From assembly GCA_016648135.1 (NCBI GenBank), contig JADDOH010002552.1, positions 21,334 to 85,333 of the forward strand: 64,000 bases of DNA, in the 5' to 3' direction. The DNA comes from Agrypnia vestita. Lineage: Eukaryota; Arthropoda; Insecta; Trichoptera; Phryganeidae. Under the pieces are notes generated by a model, which saw nothing but the letters and a program-made list of their open reading frames with translations, ran no database searches and was not told where the DNA came from. Both the position numbers and the translations under genes were made by a program. Positions within the stretch are counted from its first letter, which is position 1. Each line of letters starts with the position of its first letter. Below, one piece after another: positions 21,027-32,250 of the stretch.

Positions 21027-21400
21027 ATGAGAGAACAACATCAGAAAAAAACTGCTTCACGGAAATATGGGACAAAACTGAAAGAAAATGCCGAACTTCA
21101 TGGAGACCATCTCCATTAAGAATGGGCTCATAATTCTAAATGAAGAGAAGTAATGAAAAGAAAAATAGAGGTAGATGAAGATTTGAAAGTATTGAAAGAT
21201 TTGAAAGAATAATAGACTTGAAAGGCCAGAATCAGATCAAAAGAAAGAATGCAGGTGACTATAAAGCGTCACAATGAAGCACAAATTCAAATAACAGGCG
21301 CTAGATACAGCAATCCTCGCATGTTGGGAAAAGCAGTGACAAAAGGCATAGAAGATAACAGTGGCATAGAAGAACAAAAATGTTGAATGCCCTAAAATTA
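21027..21400 (+). pseudogene. N-terminal part of the TE-encoded basic protein
   Basis: It begins MREQHQKKTASRKYGTKLKE, continues through RKIEVDEDLKVLKDLK in a lysine-rich, coiled-coil-like segment, and ends around ARYSNPRMLGKAVTKG. Several frame changes are needed. Insect transposon proteins with R/K-rich starts and a Y-x-(S/N)-P-x-x-L-G-K-A-V block are familiar, but I cannot name the superfamily. Confidence 0.4.
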
Positions 21401-22156
21401 TAAACAGTAAATCAAAGAATAAAGTATAATGTATTGGTGCAAATATTTGAAATTAAACACAGATTATTAACCATATACTTTGATAACAGAATGAAACTTA
21501 AGAAGGATTTTCATTTGTACAATACAAGAGGAGGCGACAGCATAAGACTTCAGAAGAAAAATAAAAACACCTCACAAAATTGTCTTATGTACGAAGGTCT
21601 TAAAATCTTTGATAGCCTGCCAAAAGCAATACAAAATACAGTACTAACCCATAAAAACATTTTTATTTTACTCTCTTTCTCATTTACTAGTTGAAACAGG
21701 TTTGGCGCTTACCCCACACGTTGGGCTTGAGTCGGACGACGCTAAGAAAAGGGAGTAATAAAAATTTCGAAAAATCAAGAATTATACTATAAGTATTAAT
21801 TTTTTTAAACAAAAATTTGTTAGATCATTTTTATCGTCGCCATGAGTCTACCTGCAAAGTTTCAGCTCGATTGGATCACGGAAAAGGGGTTAAAAATCGA
21901 TCCAAATTTTTTGACAGACAAGCAAGCAGACGCTATGAGTTAAAAGAAAATGAGTAATAAAGAGGTTTACATAGGAGTGCAAAAATTTTATTACAAAAAC
22001 TTTTAAATGCTTAGATTATGGAATGCAATATGTTTAAACGAAATCATGTTTATATTCCCACCAAAATACGTTTAAATGAAATCATGTATTAGCGCACACA
22101 ACATTATGTATGGAACTAAATAATTAAGATAAATAAATAAAGAAAATAAATAAAAA
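21401..22156 (+). mobile_element. LINE 3' end inserted in the TE protein gene
   Basis: Positions 21,434-21,691 encode the non-LTR C-terminal block: HLYNTRGGDSIRL, NCLMYEGLKIFDSLPKAIQN. A long 3' UTR follows, then an (AAAT)n-like tail at about 22,129-22,156. The host ORF resumes immediately after the tail with SPTKALKVV, indicating a 5'-truncated LINE insertion. Confidence 0.6.
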
Positions 22157-22495
22157 ATGGTGAAGCGAAATATGCCTGCTAGTCCCACCAAAGCACTGAA
22201 AGTTGTAAAAAGAATAACTGCTGAATTCAAAGTTGCTGTATCTGACAAAAATGACTCCGCTAAAGCAATGCCTCAGAAACTGATGAATAAAGTCAACAAA
22301 TTTGCGATTTCTATAATAGGGATGATGTTAACAGATAAATGCCTGGGTTGAAAGATAGACGTGAGAGTACAATTTCTGAAGACAATTGACGGTAAACGCT
22401 TCCTTGAAATCGTGAATAACATAGCAGACGTTGAATTCGAAGACATTGTTGCAATATTGGAAGCACCAGGAAGAAAATTGATGGCAATAATATAT
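22157..22495 (+). pseudogene. Downstream part of the TE-encoded basic protein
   Basis: MPASPTKALKVVKRITAEFK, then KAMPQKLMNKVNKFAI, then after a frame change MPGLKDRRE and EIVNNIADVEFEDIVAILEA. It continues the interrupted protein upstream of the LINE. Its function is unknown; it is inferred to be transposon-encoded. Confidence 0.4.
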
Positions 22496-23055
22496 TGATA
22501 AAATTTTCGGCGAATATTAACGTATTTGAAAAGAAATAATTAACTTAAGTGACAAAAAAATGTATTAATTAGTAATATACATTATTTTGATCTCTTATTT
22601 AATTCATTGATGTGCTTATTATGACGTTTATACTCACTAAAGTTAGACGCGTTGCACCCGCGATAATTTGGCGATGCACCCGAGATTGTTTTAAAAGTGA
22701 ATAATTCATTGTTTATTTTTGTTTTCTATAAATTTTTTAATTACATACTTCGGTTGCTTGATTTATCTTTTTTCAAAATATGAAGGTATATTATAATAAA
22801 TGTTTCACAATTAACAGACTTTTGTGTTTCTGTACTATAAACTGGAAAGATGGGGCCGATTTTGTTGCACCTGCGATAGAACTTTAAATCTCCCTCATGA
22901 CTATATATTATTTTAATTATTATAAACAAATTAAGAGAGAACAGGTTAAAATGTAGCCCTTCAAAGAATAATTTCAAAAAAAAAGTTTTTTATTTTATTA
23001 GTAAGAAGCTTTAAATGCGTCTAAATGTTGCACCAGCGATAATGGAATTGCCTGT

Positions 23056-23771
23056 ATTATTATGATCTGTAGTAGGTACCTATAAAATATTTTATGGTTT
23101 AATATTTCTTTTGAGCATTATAATTTTATTTTGTATTTTCAATGTTAAAATAAAATAAATACAACAAAATAAAAGAAAAAAAAGTTGTGAAAATAAAATT
23201 AAAATAACGCCAATGCAGCCAAATGCTACATTGGGGTCTTCGCATCTTGCAAAACTTTTGTTATTGATACTTTTTTCCAGCATAAAATATAATACAATAA
23301 TAAAAACCAATAAAAAAAAATTTAAGAGCACAATAAATTTTTAAAGCAATAAGAAATAAAATTTAAAAATAATTACCCACATGTATTACGAAAACACATA
23401 AAAACTGTATTCCATCTTGGTATAAATTTTTCTTCAGTGATCAGCTTCACCGCAAGGTGAAAATCACCATATAGCCAAAAAGGACCACTTTCCAGTTTCT
23501 AGTGCATATTACACATTGCTCCAAAACATGTTTGGTTAGCAATAAAGATGCTTTTTTTATATTTAATAAATGAACACTGCATCACTGCTCACATTAAAAA
23601 TGTTTGTTTCTTTTCAATTTTGGTACGCTTTTTTAGTTCCGCCACTGCAAAAGGTTGAACCTATATTACAAAAATGATGCATAATCAAAAAACAGCAACA
23701 AAATTGTATGATTGAATAAGATTTACAGATTGTTTTAAAATACATATGGATATTATTTAATATGTAGAAAT
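23056..23771. other. AT-rich non-coding stretch
   Basis: No gene, TIR or tandem repeat was recognised; minus-strand frames here are low-complexity. Confidence 0.4.
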
Positions 23772-24560
23772 ACAGTTGTAACTCTTTGTAACGAAATCCA
23801 AGGGACCGAGCAATTTGTTTCGTTATAGAAAGTTTTCGTTATAAGGAGTGAGGGGCAAAATTAGCTTGTATCTGTTTAAATAAAGCATGATTTACCTATT
23901 GATCTATTTAGACCATTGTATTACGCCAGTCAAAAACAAATATGCTTAAATAAATCATTTTTCAATTAATTTGGCATCCAAAAGTTGATTGCTGAGCAAC
24001 TATGTTGAGTGGATTGCGCTCCTCTGTTTTCCTCGATCCATCTTCTTGATCCTAGTCATTCAACAGTTTTCACTCATCAATTCAATCACTCATCTCAGCT
24101 GTTGTGGCCAGACCATCATCCACTCCAGCGAAGCTCTGCAGCTCTTCGGAGGTGAAGGTGACTGATATAATAAACTGCCGAATTCACTCTTTTAGCAGCA
24201 GATCCTGCGGCAGTTCATATTCTAGTTATGTGAAGTATGTAGTCAGATTTCAGTCTTGCGTGGTGAAAAATATACTGGATAGTTTCAACAGATAATGTCA
24301 CTTGTTCCCAGACCTTTGTCACTGCATCCAGCATTTTAACAGATCTTCCTGTCAAATTCCGTATTCTGTGTGCCGGCGGTAGACGAATTGCGTGTGAATT
24401 CCAAGAAACGGTCTATCCAGGTCTATCCCTATTTCCGCGGGAGTGCACCATTTTTTTCGCTATAGAGAGAGAGATTAATACATGGCAAATAAGTCCGGAT
24501 AAAATTTATGTTATAGAGTTTTTCATTATAGGGAGTTTTGTTGCAGAGAGTAATGACTGT
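23772..24560. mobile_element. Pogo/Tigger-like transposon, internally deleted
   Basis: The terminal repeats ACAGTTGTAACTCTTTGTAA at the left and its counterpart ending AGAGAGTAATGACTGT at the right match the CAGT-type ends of pogo/Tigger elements. The phrase CCAAGGGACCGAGCAA after the left TIR is also typical. Minus-strand coding debris (about 24,080-24,300) reads YYISVTFTSEELQSFAGVDD, resembling the acidic C-terminus of a pogo transposase. The catalytic core is absent. Confidence 0.65.
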
Positions 24561-24611
24561 GTTATACATATTATTTATTAAAAGAATTATTTTCTTTTTT
24601 TTTCTCGGGTT

Positions 24612-24772
24612 TTCACAAACATTCAGATTCTTCTGCGTGTAGTTTTCTGGGATATTCTGCCATGCATATCCAACCTCTCTGGCCGACTTTCTGGGTCCAT
24701 CATGAGGGCAGAGAGGTCGGATATATCACAGCAGAATATCACAGAAAACTACATGCAGAACATTATTTATTA
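24612..24772. repeat. Diverged copy of the GACCTCTCTGGCC hairpin element
   Basis: The left arm (CTGCGTGTAGTTTTCTGGGA ... AACCTCTCTGGCC) and right arm (GAGAGGTCGGATATATCACA ... AAAACTACATGCAG) are imperfect inverted repeats matching the near-perfect hairpin at 48,057-48,253. The right arm has lost its inner part. Confidence 0.75.
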
Positions 24773-25456
24773 TTTGAGTTACTTTAAACTAATGTATGTA
24801 TATAATATTTGTACACATTAAATAATCTTAATATAAAAAAATCTCCATATACTTTGCATTTTTTTGATAACGGCCATTGCCATTTTTTGATAATGGCCAT
24901 TGCCAACTGTCATTGAACGCTACATGTCAAACTTTTTGCTGAAATTTGACATTGTTGCTTTATACCTTTTTATAGTTTTAATGGAACTGTGTTGGTATTT
25001 TAATGAAAAGACTATTATTATTCCAGTGTGAAATTGTTCTCAGAATTCAATGTTGGTATTTTCTCTGCAAGTCATAATTATACGTTAAACGTTACAGTAT
25101 GAATTATGTAATATAAGCCATCATTGATTTTGACAATCTAACCCAGGCTCACTGCCTGATCAACGTTTATAATATTCTTGAAAATTTCAAAAAATCTTTT
25201 TTTAGCTTTATTTTATAGCTTGTTTTAAGAGTAATTTGAGTCTCATTCCAAAGATTGGCTGAGTCATAGCAATTTGAAACTAGTGTGGTAGATGAATTTC
25301 AGACTGGTGGAGATATTATTTTACTAATTATCTGCATGGTAGCATAATATGATTTTTGGATAAAATGTGCCGTTTGCTTATTATGAATTTTTAACTCAGA
25401 TTTTTAAAAAATCAAAATTATTTTCAAATTAATCTCATGTGCACAATTTTTTTTGG
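24773..25456. other. Non-coding stretch
   Basis: Contains a short direct duplication at 24,857-24,905 (TTTTTTGATAACGGCCATTG / TTTTTTGATAATGGCCATTG). No other feature is seen. Confidence 0.4.
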
Positions 25457-25458
25457 TA

Positions 25459-26186
25459 GTGGAAAGTGGTCACCATTCGTACGCGAGGCACATTCGTACA
25501 GTTAGTATAACAGAAAAACTAAACGGCACACCAACACGCCTTTGCTTGTGTGCATAGACATACCAGCCGCCATGTTGCTAGTGGAGTGTCGCGCCAGTCG
25601 CACTACGGTGTATCAGCTGACAAGACGTAACGTGTTTTCGTGCGCGGTGAGTAAATTTTTTACCTACGTTTAGTTCGTAATTGTAGGTAAGTACAATTGA
25701 TGTTTTTGATAAAATGGTGATGATTGATTAATGTTAACATTGTTTATTTTGAGCTTTAATTGTTATATTTCTCAAACTAAATTAGAATTTGTATAAAGTT
25801 GTATTTTAATTTTGTGCAAAGGCATGGGGTGCATTCGGATAGCCAGACAGGGGGCACATTCGTATAAATATTTTTATAATAATTAATAAAAATTCAACGA
25901 CTTTAATTGGCTTTTTAATTACCCTGTATGAATCTACCCCATGGCGTACAAAAGTACTGCACCTACTGTACGAACGTACCCCGTACATGGGGTACGTTCG
26001 TAAAAATATCTTATCGTAGAAAAATGGCTATAACCCTTTAACCTCTTGACATATTAGTCTCGGACTTTTTTGTAACAAACTACAATATATTTGTTACACT
26101 TAGGTACATAAACTAGATAAATTCGACAATTAATCACAAAGTAAAAAAAAAATCGAAAAAGTGTACGAAGGGTAACCACTTTCCCC
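25459..26186. mobile_element. TA-flanked non-autonomous element with iterated CATTCGTAC
   Basis: Terminal inverted repeats GTGGAAAGTGGTCACCATTC and (inverted right end) GGGGAAAGTGGTTACCCTTC are flanked by TA (25457-25458, 26187-26188). CATTCGTA(C/T) or its complement recurs at about 25,474, 25,491, 25,857, 25,970, 25,994 and 26,163. An exon-like GC-rich segment (about 25,565-25,650, containing GTCGCGCCAGTCGC and a GTGAGTAA donor) resembles one in the element at 27,773, so both probably derive from one pogo-like lineage. Confidence 0.65.
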
Positions 26187-26196
26187 TACTCTACAT

Positions 26197-26844
26197 CAGA
26201 CATTACATAATTTAACAAGAAAATACTGAACTTTTTCATTTTACTTAAACCCTGGTGACATGATTATCCCACCAGTTGCGCTTGTCAAGCACCTTTACAG
26301 TACAGCACATAACTCTGCTATTTTTGAAATTTAAAAAATAATTTTTAATGAAAAATATTATGCCATAAGCAATGATAGTAATACAAATTTCATATGTGCA
26401 ATACTTATGTCAAAAATATTTACAATTTGAATGTATTTTTTGATACCTTAATTCAGCCAGAGTAAACAAATTATATTCCTAGTGAATTTTTGCTGACAAG
26501 GTTAGCAAGAACATATTTCCGAAATTATAAAGTTAAAAATGCAAAAAGTTATCCTCTCTTTTAATAAAGTTTATAATGACCAATATGTGCTCAAAATAAA
26601 ATAAATAAATGAATGCACTAAACCACAAATACAAAAGAACATCTACTTTTTGATGAGTTAATAGGGGTGCGAAGAGAAATATAATGTCAATTGTTTGATA
26701 CCCAGATTTTATTCTCCAATTGCCATTCAATAGGTACGGTGTGAGAGAAGAGCAATGTCTTCAAAATCTTGTAAAACTATCCTGTTTTTTTAATTTAGAG
26801 AAGTTCACTAATATTTGGAGGTTTGTTGTATGGAAGTTACAAAG
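26197..26844. other. AT-rich non-coding stretch
   Basis: No recognised feature. Confidence 0.4.
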
Positions 26845-27072
26845 TTTTTTTTTCAGTTTTATTAAAATTATGATTGAGAATATAAAATATACCTATATAT
26901 AATGGTTCCCGCATTAACGGAATAGATCATGGAATATTGCCTCGATTTTTATTTTTACATAGTATTTTTTTCAGTTTCATTAAAATTGTGATTGCGAATG
27001 AATGCATCTTATAAAAGTATATTTTGGTTCCCTATTGCATTAACGCAATAGATCATGAAATATTACCTCGGT
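26845..27072. repeat. Tandem duplication, about 120-bp unit x2
   Basis: TTTTTTCAGTTTTATTAAAA ... GCATTAACGGAATAGATCAT then GGAATATTGCCTCG recurs about 120 bp later with moderate divergence. Confidence 0.75.
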
Positions 27073-27770
27073 GTTAGATATGAATGTCAAAGTTCAACGA
27101 TAATAATAACCGTTTTATCTTAAAGTGAAAAACAAATATTTATTGTGATAAGTTAGTGACGACAGAGTAAAATGATATTATGTATTTAAATAATAGTAAT
27201 AATAATACATAATATTATCATAAGCACACTCATCCTTCTATTTACACGGTGTTCATTTTAAGCGGTTGTATAAAAATGTTTTGCATTGGGACAACATTTT
27301 GAATATGTATGTATATAGAATTTTTTATGCTTTTTTTGTTATATTTTATTTATTGACCAGGAAATGGGCAAAGAAGAATTGATTAATATGGTAACTAACA
27401 GTGATGAAATGAATATAAGTATAAAATGAACATAAAAGTAGCACTGACAAAGATGACTATTGAAAAACTAAATGGATTTACTTTGATTTGATTTGATTTT
27501 CCAAACTATTGACCTATTGGTTCTTCCATTGGTCAATAGTTTGGAAAATAAGATTTTGACAACCAATCTGCTTATTGAGCGGGCTGTTAAATTTCAGAGA
27601 GACCTTATACAATACACATATTTGAATGCAGCATTAAAATATTTACAAGGATTTAATAAAAAATAAAGAACTAAAATTTATTACGTAATCATTCAAGATT
27701 AATAGAGAAGAGCCTGCAGCTGTGGTGATTTCGTGTCAACTCGTAAGAAAAAATTGTGCTTGTATTCATG
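27073..27770. other. Non-coding stretch with one hairpin
   Basis: The only structure seen is an inverted repeat at 27,496-27,514 and 27,531-27,549 (ATTTTCCAAACTATTGACC and complement) with a 16-nt loop. Confidence 0.5.
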
Positions 27771-27772
27771 TA

Positions 27773-29078
27773 GGGGAGAGGCGTACATAATGACATAGGC
27801 GGGTCAAATGGCATACCTACTTTTCTCCGAAACCGCTAACGTAAACTTTGTCATGCATTCCTCTAAAGAACCGCTTAGTAACAGGTCGTAATCTGTGGTG
27901 GCGCCAGTCGCGTCCGTTGGGCCGTTTGATTTTTGCAGTGATGAGTTTCAAGCAGATAGATTTCGTTTCTCGTAAAAGTAAGTATTTTTTAACGTTCATT
28001 TGTTTGTGATTGTCATAATTTGATTACAAATAGATTGAATTACTTCGATAAACTTTTGATAACTCAAAATTCTACGTACACTTTCAATTATTGTTTTCAA
28101 AATTTGAGGGCTATTAGGCGGACAAAATGGCATACATCTTGTTCGGGTAAAATGGCATACTATGTCATTTGACCCACCATATTTTTATTTAGAGACTGAA
28201 AATTTTTCAACGGCAGTAGAAGAACTATGCATACCCACAGCAAGTCCAGCTCAGGTGAAAGCAGTAAATTCGGTATCGCTTGTAATTGCAAGCACATCAA
28301 GAGCTAACAATGCACGTCCACTTTCGCCAGACCAATCTACAGATACAGCTACTGAAATTCTTATGACACCCACAACATCCAATGTACTCCAAGACATTAA
28401 TATTAATGTTCCAGTCAGCGTGTTATCTGCAGTGCCGAAAGGAATGTATGTGGCAGGACAAGGAAAAAGAAAACCACGTAAAAAACCAACAGTATTATTA
28501 TTAACTTCAACGCCAAATATAGAAGAAGCAAAAGCAAAATCCGCTCCTCCACCCGTTTCAAAGAAAAACACGCGAAAGGCCTCAAAATATTTGGATTTTA
28601 GTTCCGACAGTGAAAATGATTTCTCTTCCTTACAAACTCATACTGAAGTCGGGGATTGTCCTTGTATTTATTGCAATGACCTTTACTCCAGGTCAAAGCC
28701 AAAAGAGGTCTGGCTAATGTGTTTGACCTGTAAGAAATGGGCCCATGCATCATGTGCAGATGTTCCGAAAAAGACAAAACGTTTTACGTGTGAACTATGC
28801 ATGTAAGCGACTGATTTTTGTTACAAATTTGGTAAGTCATTTTGTCCACCCCACGTGTGTCATTTTACCCACCTAGGGAGGACAAAATGGTTTTTGTTCA
28901 AGTTTTTAAAAGTGTTTAGTAATTCTATTGTTTTTGTATTTAGTTGAATGATCTCTATAATTCTAATTAGCTAATGAACCAAAGAATACATTGTTAATTA
29001 AAATGTTCAATATCAATAACAAATAAAGATTTGATGACTAATTTTATAACTAGTATATCATTTTGTATGCCTCTCCCC
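27773..29078 (+). mobile_element. Pogo-like element with iterated AAATGGCATAC, internally deleted
   Basis: The 1,306-bp element has terminal inverted repeats GGGGAGAGGCGTACATAATG and (inverted right end) GGGGAGAGGCATACAAAATG, flanked by TA (27771-27772, 29079-29080). Variants of CAAAATGGCATAC recur in both orientations at about 27,807, 28,123, 28,149, 28,164, 28,838, 28,863, 28,885 and 29,060. It carries a first-exon-like segment with a GTAAGT donor (27,870-27,980) and the C-terminal coding exon of a transposase. The catalytic core is missing. Confidence 0.75.
28162..28803 (+). pseudogene. C-terminal Cys-rich domain of a pogo-like transposase
   Basis: A 214-codon open frame. Residues 1-150 are low-complexity and Ser/Thr/Lys-rich with a basic patch (GKRKPRKKP) that may be a nuclear signal. 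The C-terminus has a PHD-like zinc-binding arrangement: CPCIYCNDLY, then W-x-x-CLTCKKWAHASC, then FTCELC at the very end. Insect pogo/jerky-type transposases often end this way. The ATG lies inside the repeated motif region and is probably not the original start. The N-terminal and DDE domains are deleted, so no active enzyme is expected. The open frame itself is intact. Confidence 0.6.
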
Positions 29079-29257
29079 TACGTGCAGTAGAAGTTATACT
29101 TAAAAACTAAAATAAAGACAACATTATATATTACTGATGCTCAAAGATTGAGTTTGAAAATTTTGAAAAATCTACATTGATCATTGTCAATTATTTTATT
29201 GAGTTTTATGAAAAGAATTAAAACTCAAAGTTACAGAAATGTAACCTCAAATATTTA

Positions 29258-29595
29258 TTAGGTCCTTCTATGAAATTGCCATTTTCTAAAACAGGCTACT
29301 TTGAAGTTTGATATCTTATATTTGACTCGGAATTCAAAATTCAGGTTAATGTCATATTAAAGCTAAGACATTCTTTTTCAAAATTAGTTATTCATTTGTT
29401 TTCCTGCGAATTTTTTCTTTGATATCACTATGTCTGCGACAATGGAGAAAAAGAAAATTAGCATTATTTTCGAATACGAATTCTGTCGTGTGCAGACGGC
29501 ATGTAATATTAGCAATGTGTATGGAACAAATGCTGCGAATGAATGAAAAAAAAGAATTGAAAGCTATAGTGGAAGCGAATTCATCAGAATTAGTA
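29258..29595 (+). mobile_element. Truncated, diverged mariner fragment
   Basis: The left TIR TTAGGTCCTTCTATGAAATT (cf. TTAGGTCCTTACATATGAAA in the intact family) follows TA. An ATG at 29,430 opens MSATMEKKKISIIFEYEF, then, after an internal deletion, [16 protein letters not shown], matching the mariner helix-turn-helix region. It is cut off at about 29,595 by the tail of a minus-strand LINE. Confidence 0.75.
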
Positions 29596-30125
29596 TTTCA
29601 ATTCAATTCAATTTCAATTCAATTCAATTTATTTCAATTCAATTTATTTCATGATAATATGTACATGACAAACAAAATGTTTAAGGCATACATATTAGGA
29701 AGTATATATCAAAAATGAAAATATTTAATAAATTAAAAATAACATAAAATCTGGTCAAAGGTGTAGGAGAATCCCGCTTCGGAAAACCCCCTCAGACACA
29801 TGGAATATATCAATACCCAAAGCGATTTTGTTCAGCATAGCTGTGGCTCTTCCAACAGGCATAACCATCGGCAGGTTGGTCCTGTATATTGGAATGTGAA
29901 ACAATCTATGCTGACGATGTCTAGTGTAATTATCAGGAACATACAAACCAATGCTCTGCATAATTTCAGGATTATCGATCATACCGCGCAACAATCGATA
30001 AAAATGTGTAATCAAATACACATTCCTTCTAGTCTCTAAACTATTGTAGCCAAGCATACCCTGGAGAAACTCGGTTGGGTAAAGCCAAGGATAATGCCCG
30101 TACTCTCTCATGTAGAGTAGATGTA
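29596..30125 (-). mobile_element. LINE 3' fragment with AATTC-type tail
   Basis: The minus-strand frame at 30,111-29,755 encodes a reverse-transcriptase C-terminal region (LETRRNVYLITHFYRLLRGM, SIGLYVPDN, then NKIALGIDIFHVSEGVF). It is followed by a 3' UTR and a tandem tail of AAATTGAATTG-type units (29,597-29,652). It is 5'-truncated at about 30,125. The insertion lies within or beside the mariner fragment. Confidence 0.75.
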
Positions 30126-30580
30126 GTAACAGCCTTCACTGTAAGTGACAAAACGATATTAATTCATATGCATTAATTTGGGAAAATAAAGAAGCTCTAT
30201 ATTTAAAAATATACAATATTCAAAAATTTGATAATGTATGAACGTTCCTACGATGGAATAGGTGAATGTTGCATTGTTTAGAGAAAAAATATAAGAAAAA
30301 GGGAAACCAAAATGCAACAACTCTAATAAAAAGAGGGCCCTTGCAAAAATGTAACAATGAATTTTCTAAAAAAAAAAAAAGACTTTCACAAAATGCGACC
30401 AACTGAAAATTAATATTAGGAATGTTAAAATAATAATAAAAACGAAGATGCAAGCAACGCTTCGTTTATTGGAACCTGTGGCTGTATGGGAGACCATTTT
30501 ACTCAGGTGTCAATTTTATAGTTATATTACTAGTGACCATCTAAAAATAAAAACCAGTGAAAAAAAAAACTTGCGTAAAA
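30126..30580. other. Non-coding stretch
   Basis: AT-rich, no feature recognised. Confidence 0.4.
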
Positions 30581-30582
30581 AT

Positions 30583-31115
30583 ACAGTCGAACTCGGTTAT
30601 AATGAGTGCGACGGGACTGACTAAATTTACTCCTTATATCCGGGATAGGTAAATTTCGTGCGTAGTTTTTTAAACTAATAATCCAAATACTATATAATTG
30701 AACTATGATAGAATATCTTAGATTTAATATATACGTATAGCATACCATCACTATCAGACGAGTTTTTGATTTTTTCCACCAATGCACTTTTCTCTTTTAA
30801 ATTTAAATGTGGTGTCGGGTGTCATATTATAAAAGAGTCCTGTCTCATCAGCGTTATGGATTCGTTTGTTCTTCAGCGTTCGGCTTGAAACTCTGCCTCA
30901 ATTCTGACCAAAAGCTTTCAATCCACTCACTTGCCATTACAGAATCGATAGATGCTATTTCTCCATTAACTTTTGCATAAACAATATTATGGCAATTTTT
31001 AAAACGATCCAGCCATCCGTTGCTACATTTAAAGTAATCTCTTTCAAATTATTTTGCGAATTTTTTCGCTTACGCCTTAAGTATTGGCCTGTCGATAGAA
31101 AATATAGCGAATCTT
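30583..31115 (-). pseudogene. Pogo/Tigger transposase remnant with one TIR
   Basis: The plus-strand left end TACAGTCGAACTCGGTTATA is a CAGT-type TIR. On the minus strand, in order: a CENP-B-type helix-turn-helix remnant ending FKCSNGWLDRFKN, a linker NIVYAKVNGEIASIDSVMAS, then NADETGLFYNM with the first catalytic Asp of the DDE domain, and KREKCIGGK. Stops and frameshifts near 30,860 and 31,050 break it. The opposite end was not found. Confidence 0.75.
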
Positions 31116-31970
31116 TGGGTACAGAATCATATTAACCTTTAACTGCCAGCCATATTTACTATGAGGGACACCTATAGGCCAGACATTTTTCCGTAAAATA
31201 AAGTAAATAAAAAAAAATAAAAATAAACATAATATGATGAAAAAGTATAAAAACTTACCAAAGAATTATGTTTTCCGAATTTATGACGGAGTTTTTTGAA
31301 GTAAAAGCGAAATAAATTCATTCTACAAAATACAGTGAAACTCTCTTAATACGTTTTTCAAGGGACCAGCAAATAAAAACTTATTAGGCGTGAAAACATA
31401 TTAACAGTGATTTCAATATTTTCATAAATTATTTACACTTTCTAATTTTGTGTTTTAATAAAATTTTCGTTTATATAATATGACAATTTAAGGATATTTT
31501 ATTTTAAAAAATGAAGTAGGTAAATATATAGGTACATTTGTAAAATATTACCTATGTAAATACATAGTACCTGAAGGTCAGAAAACAATAAAAACCACCA
31601 AAACTATAAAAAAAATTATCACCATCAAAAAATTAAAATATACATCATAAACCTCACGAATATGAAAAAAAATAATATAAAAAGCTACCTGTATCTACTT
31701 TCCCTGGCTTGGTAAAGATTGCACATTTGTAAAAAATAACGATTTGTAAGTAGTATTCTATTTGACTTCATTTTAAAAATTTATCCCTTTTGATGATTTC
31801 TAAATAATTTAGGTGTACATTCAACGCCCTCTTATTTATGAGTAATTACAATTTTCTTTACTTTAATTACGTTTGATTTCAGACTACTTTAATATTTTCG
31901 CGGGCGCGAAGTAAATTCGTGGTATTTTTTATTGCTAAATTAAATCAGATTCGTTTTTTGTAACTCATTA

Positions 31971-32250
31971 AGGTCGGCGCCACACTACGCGTTTCTTCCT
32001 CGCGTCAAATCTGCAACCGAATTAAGCCGTAACATACCTACTATATTCCGCGGCGAACCGCGCGGAGAACAATCACCGTGCGGACAATCTGTCAAATGTG
32101 GCGCGTTGCAATCAAAAACACAAGACGCGACGTCACCGATTTTGCGTTGACGTAAGTTCCGCTGGCGGCGGCGGAACGATTGATGATCCGCGTAGTAGTG
32201 GCATTCCCGTCAAAGACGCGACGGAAGATACACCTAGTGTGACGCCGGCC
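31971..32250. mobile_element. MITE with GGCGCCACACT-type ends inside the pogo-like element
   Basis: Inverted ends AGGTCGGCGCCACACTACGC and CACCTAGTGTGACGCCGGCC. The related element at 44,790-44,810 reads TTAATTAGAAAACAATCGG without any insert, implying a TTA duplication and therefore a Harbinger-like mechanism. Similar ends occur at 41,404, 45,508 and 49,521. Confidence 0.65.

Larger units (their letters stand above)
20691..23055 (+). mobile_element. Transposon with iterated TTGCACCCGCGAT motif
   Basis: The motif (T)GCACCCGCGA(T) or near variants occurs at about 20,695, 20,823, inverted at about 20,866, and at 22,649, 22,673, 22,866 and 23,027, on both sides of a broken ORF. The ORF (N-terminal part about 21,027-21,400, later part about 22,157-22,495) has a basic start (MREQHQKKTASRKYGTKLKE), RYSNPRMLGKAV, and then SPTKALKVVKRIT. 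It appears to be the same protein family as in the element at 40,489-43,522. The ends (AGGCTATT / AATTGCCT) are only weakly defined. Confidence 0.5.

Noticed and set aside
28251..28571. Minus-strand frame of 106 codons
   Set aside because: Antisense of the pogo-like C-terminal exon.
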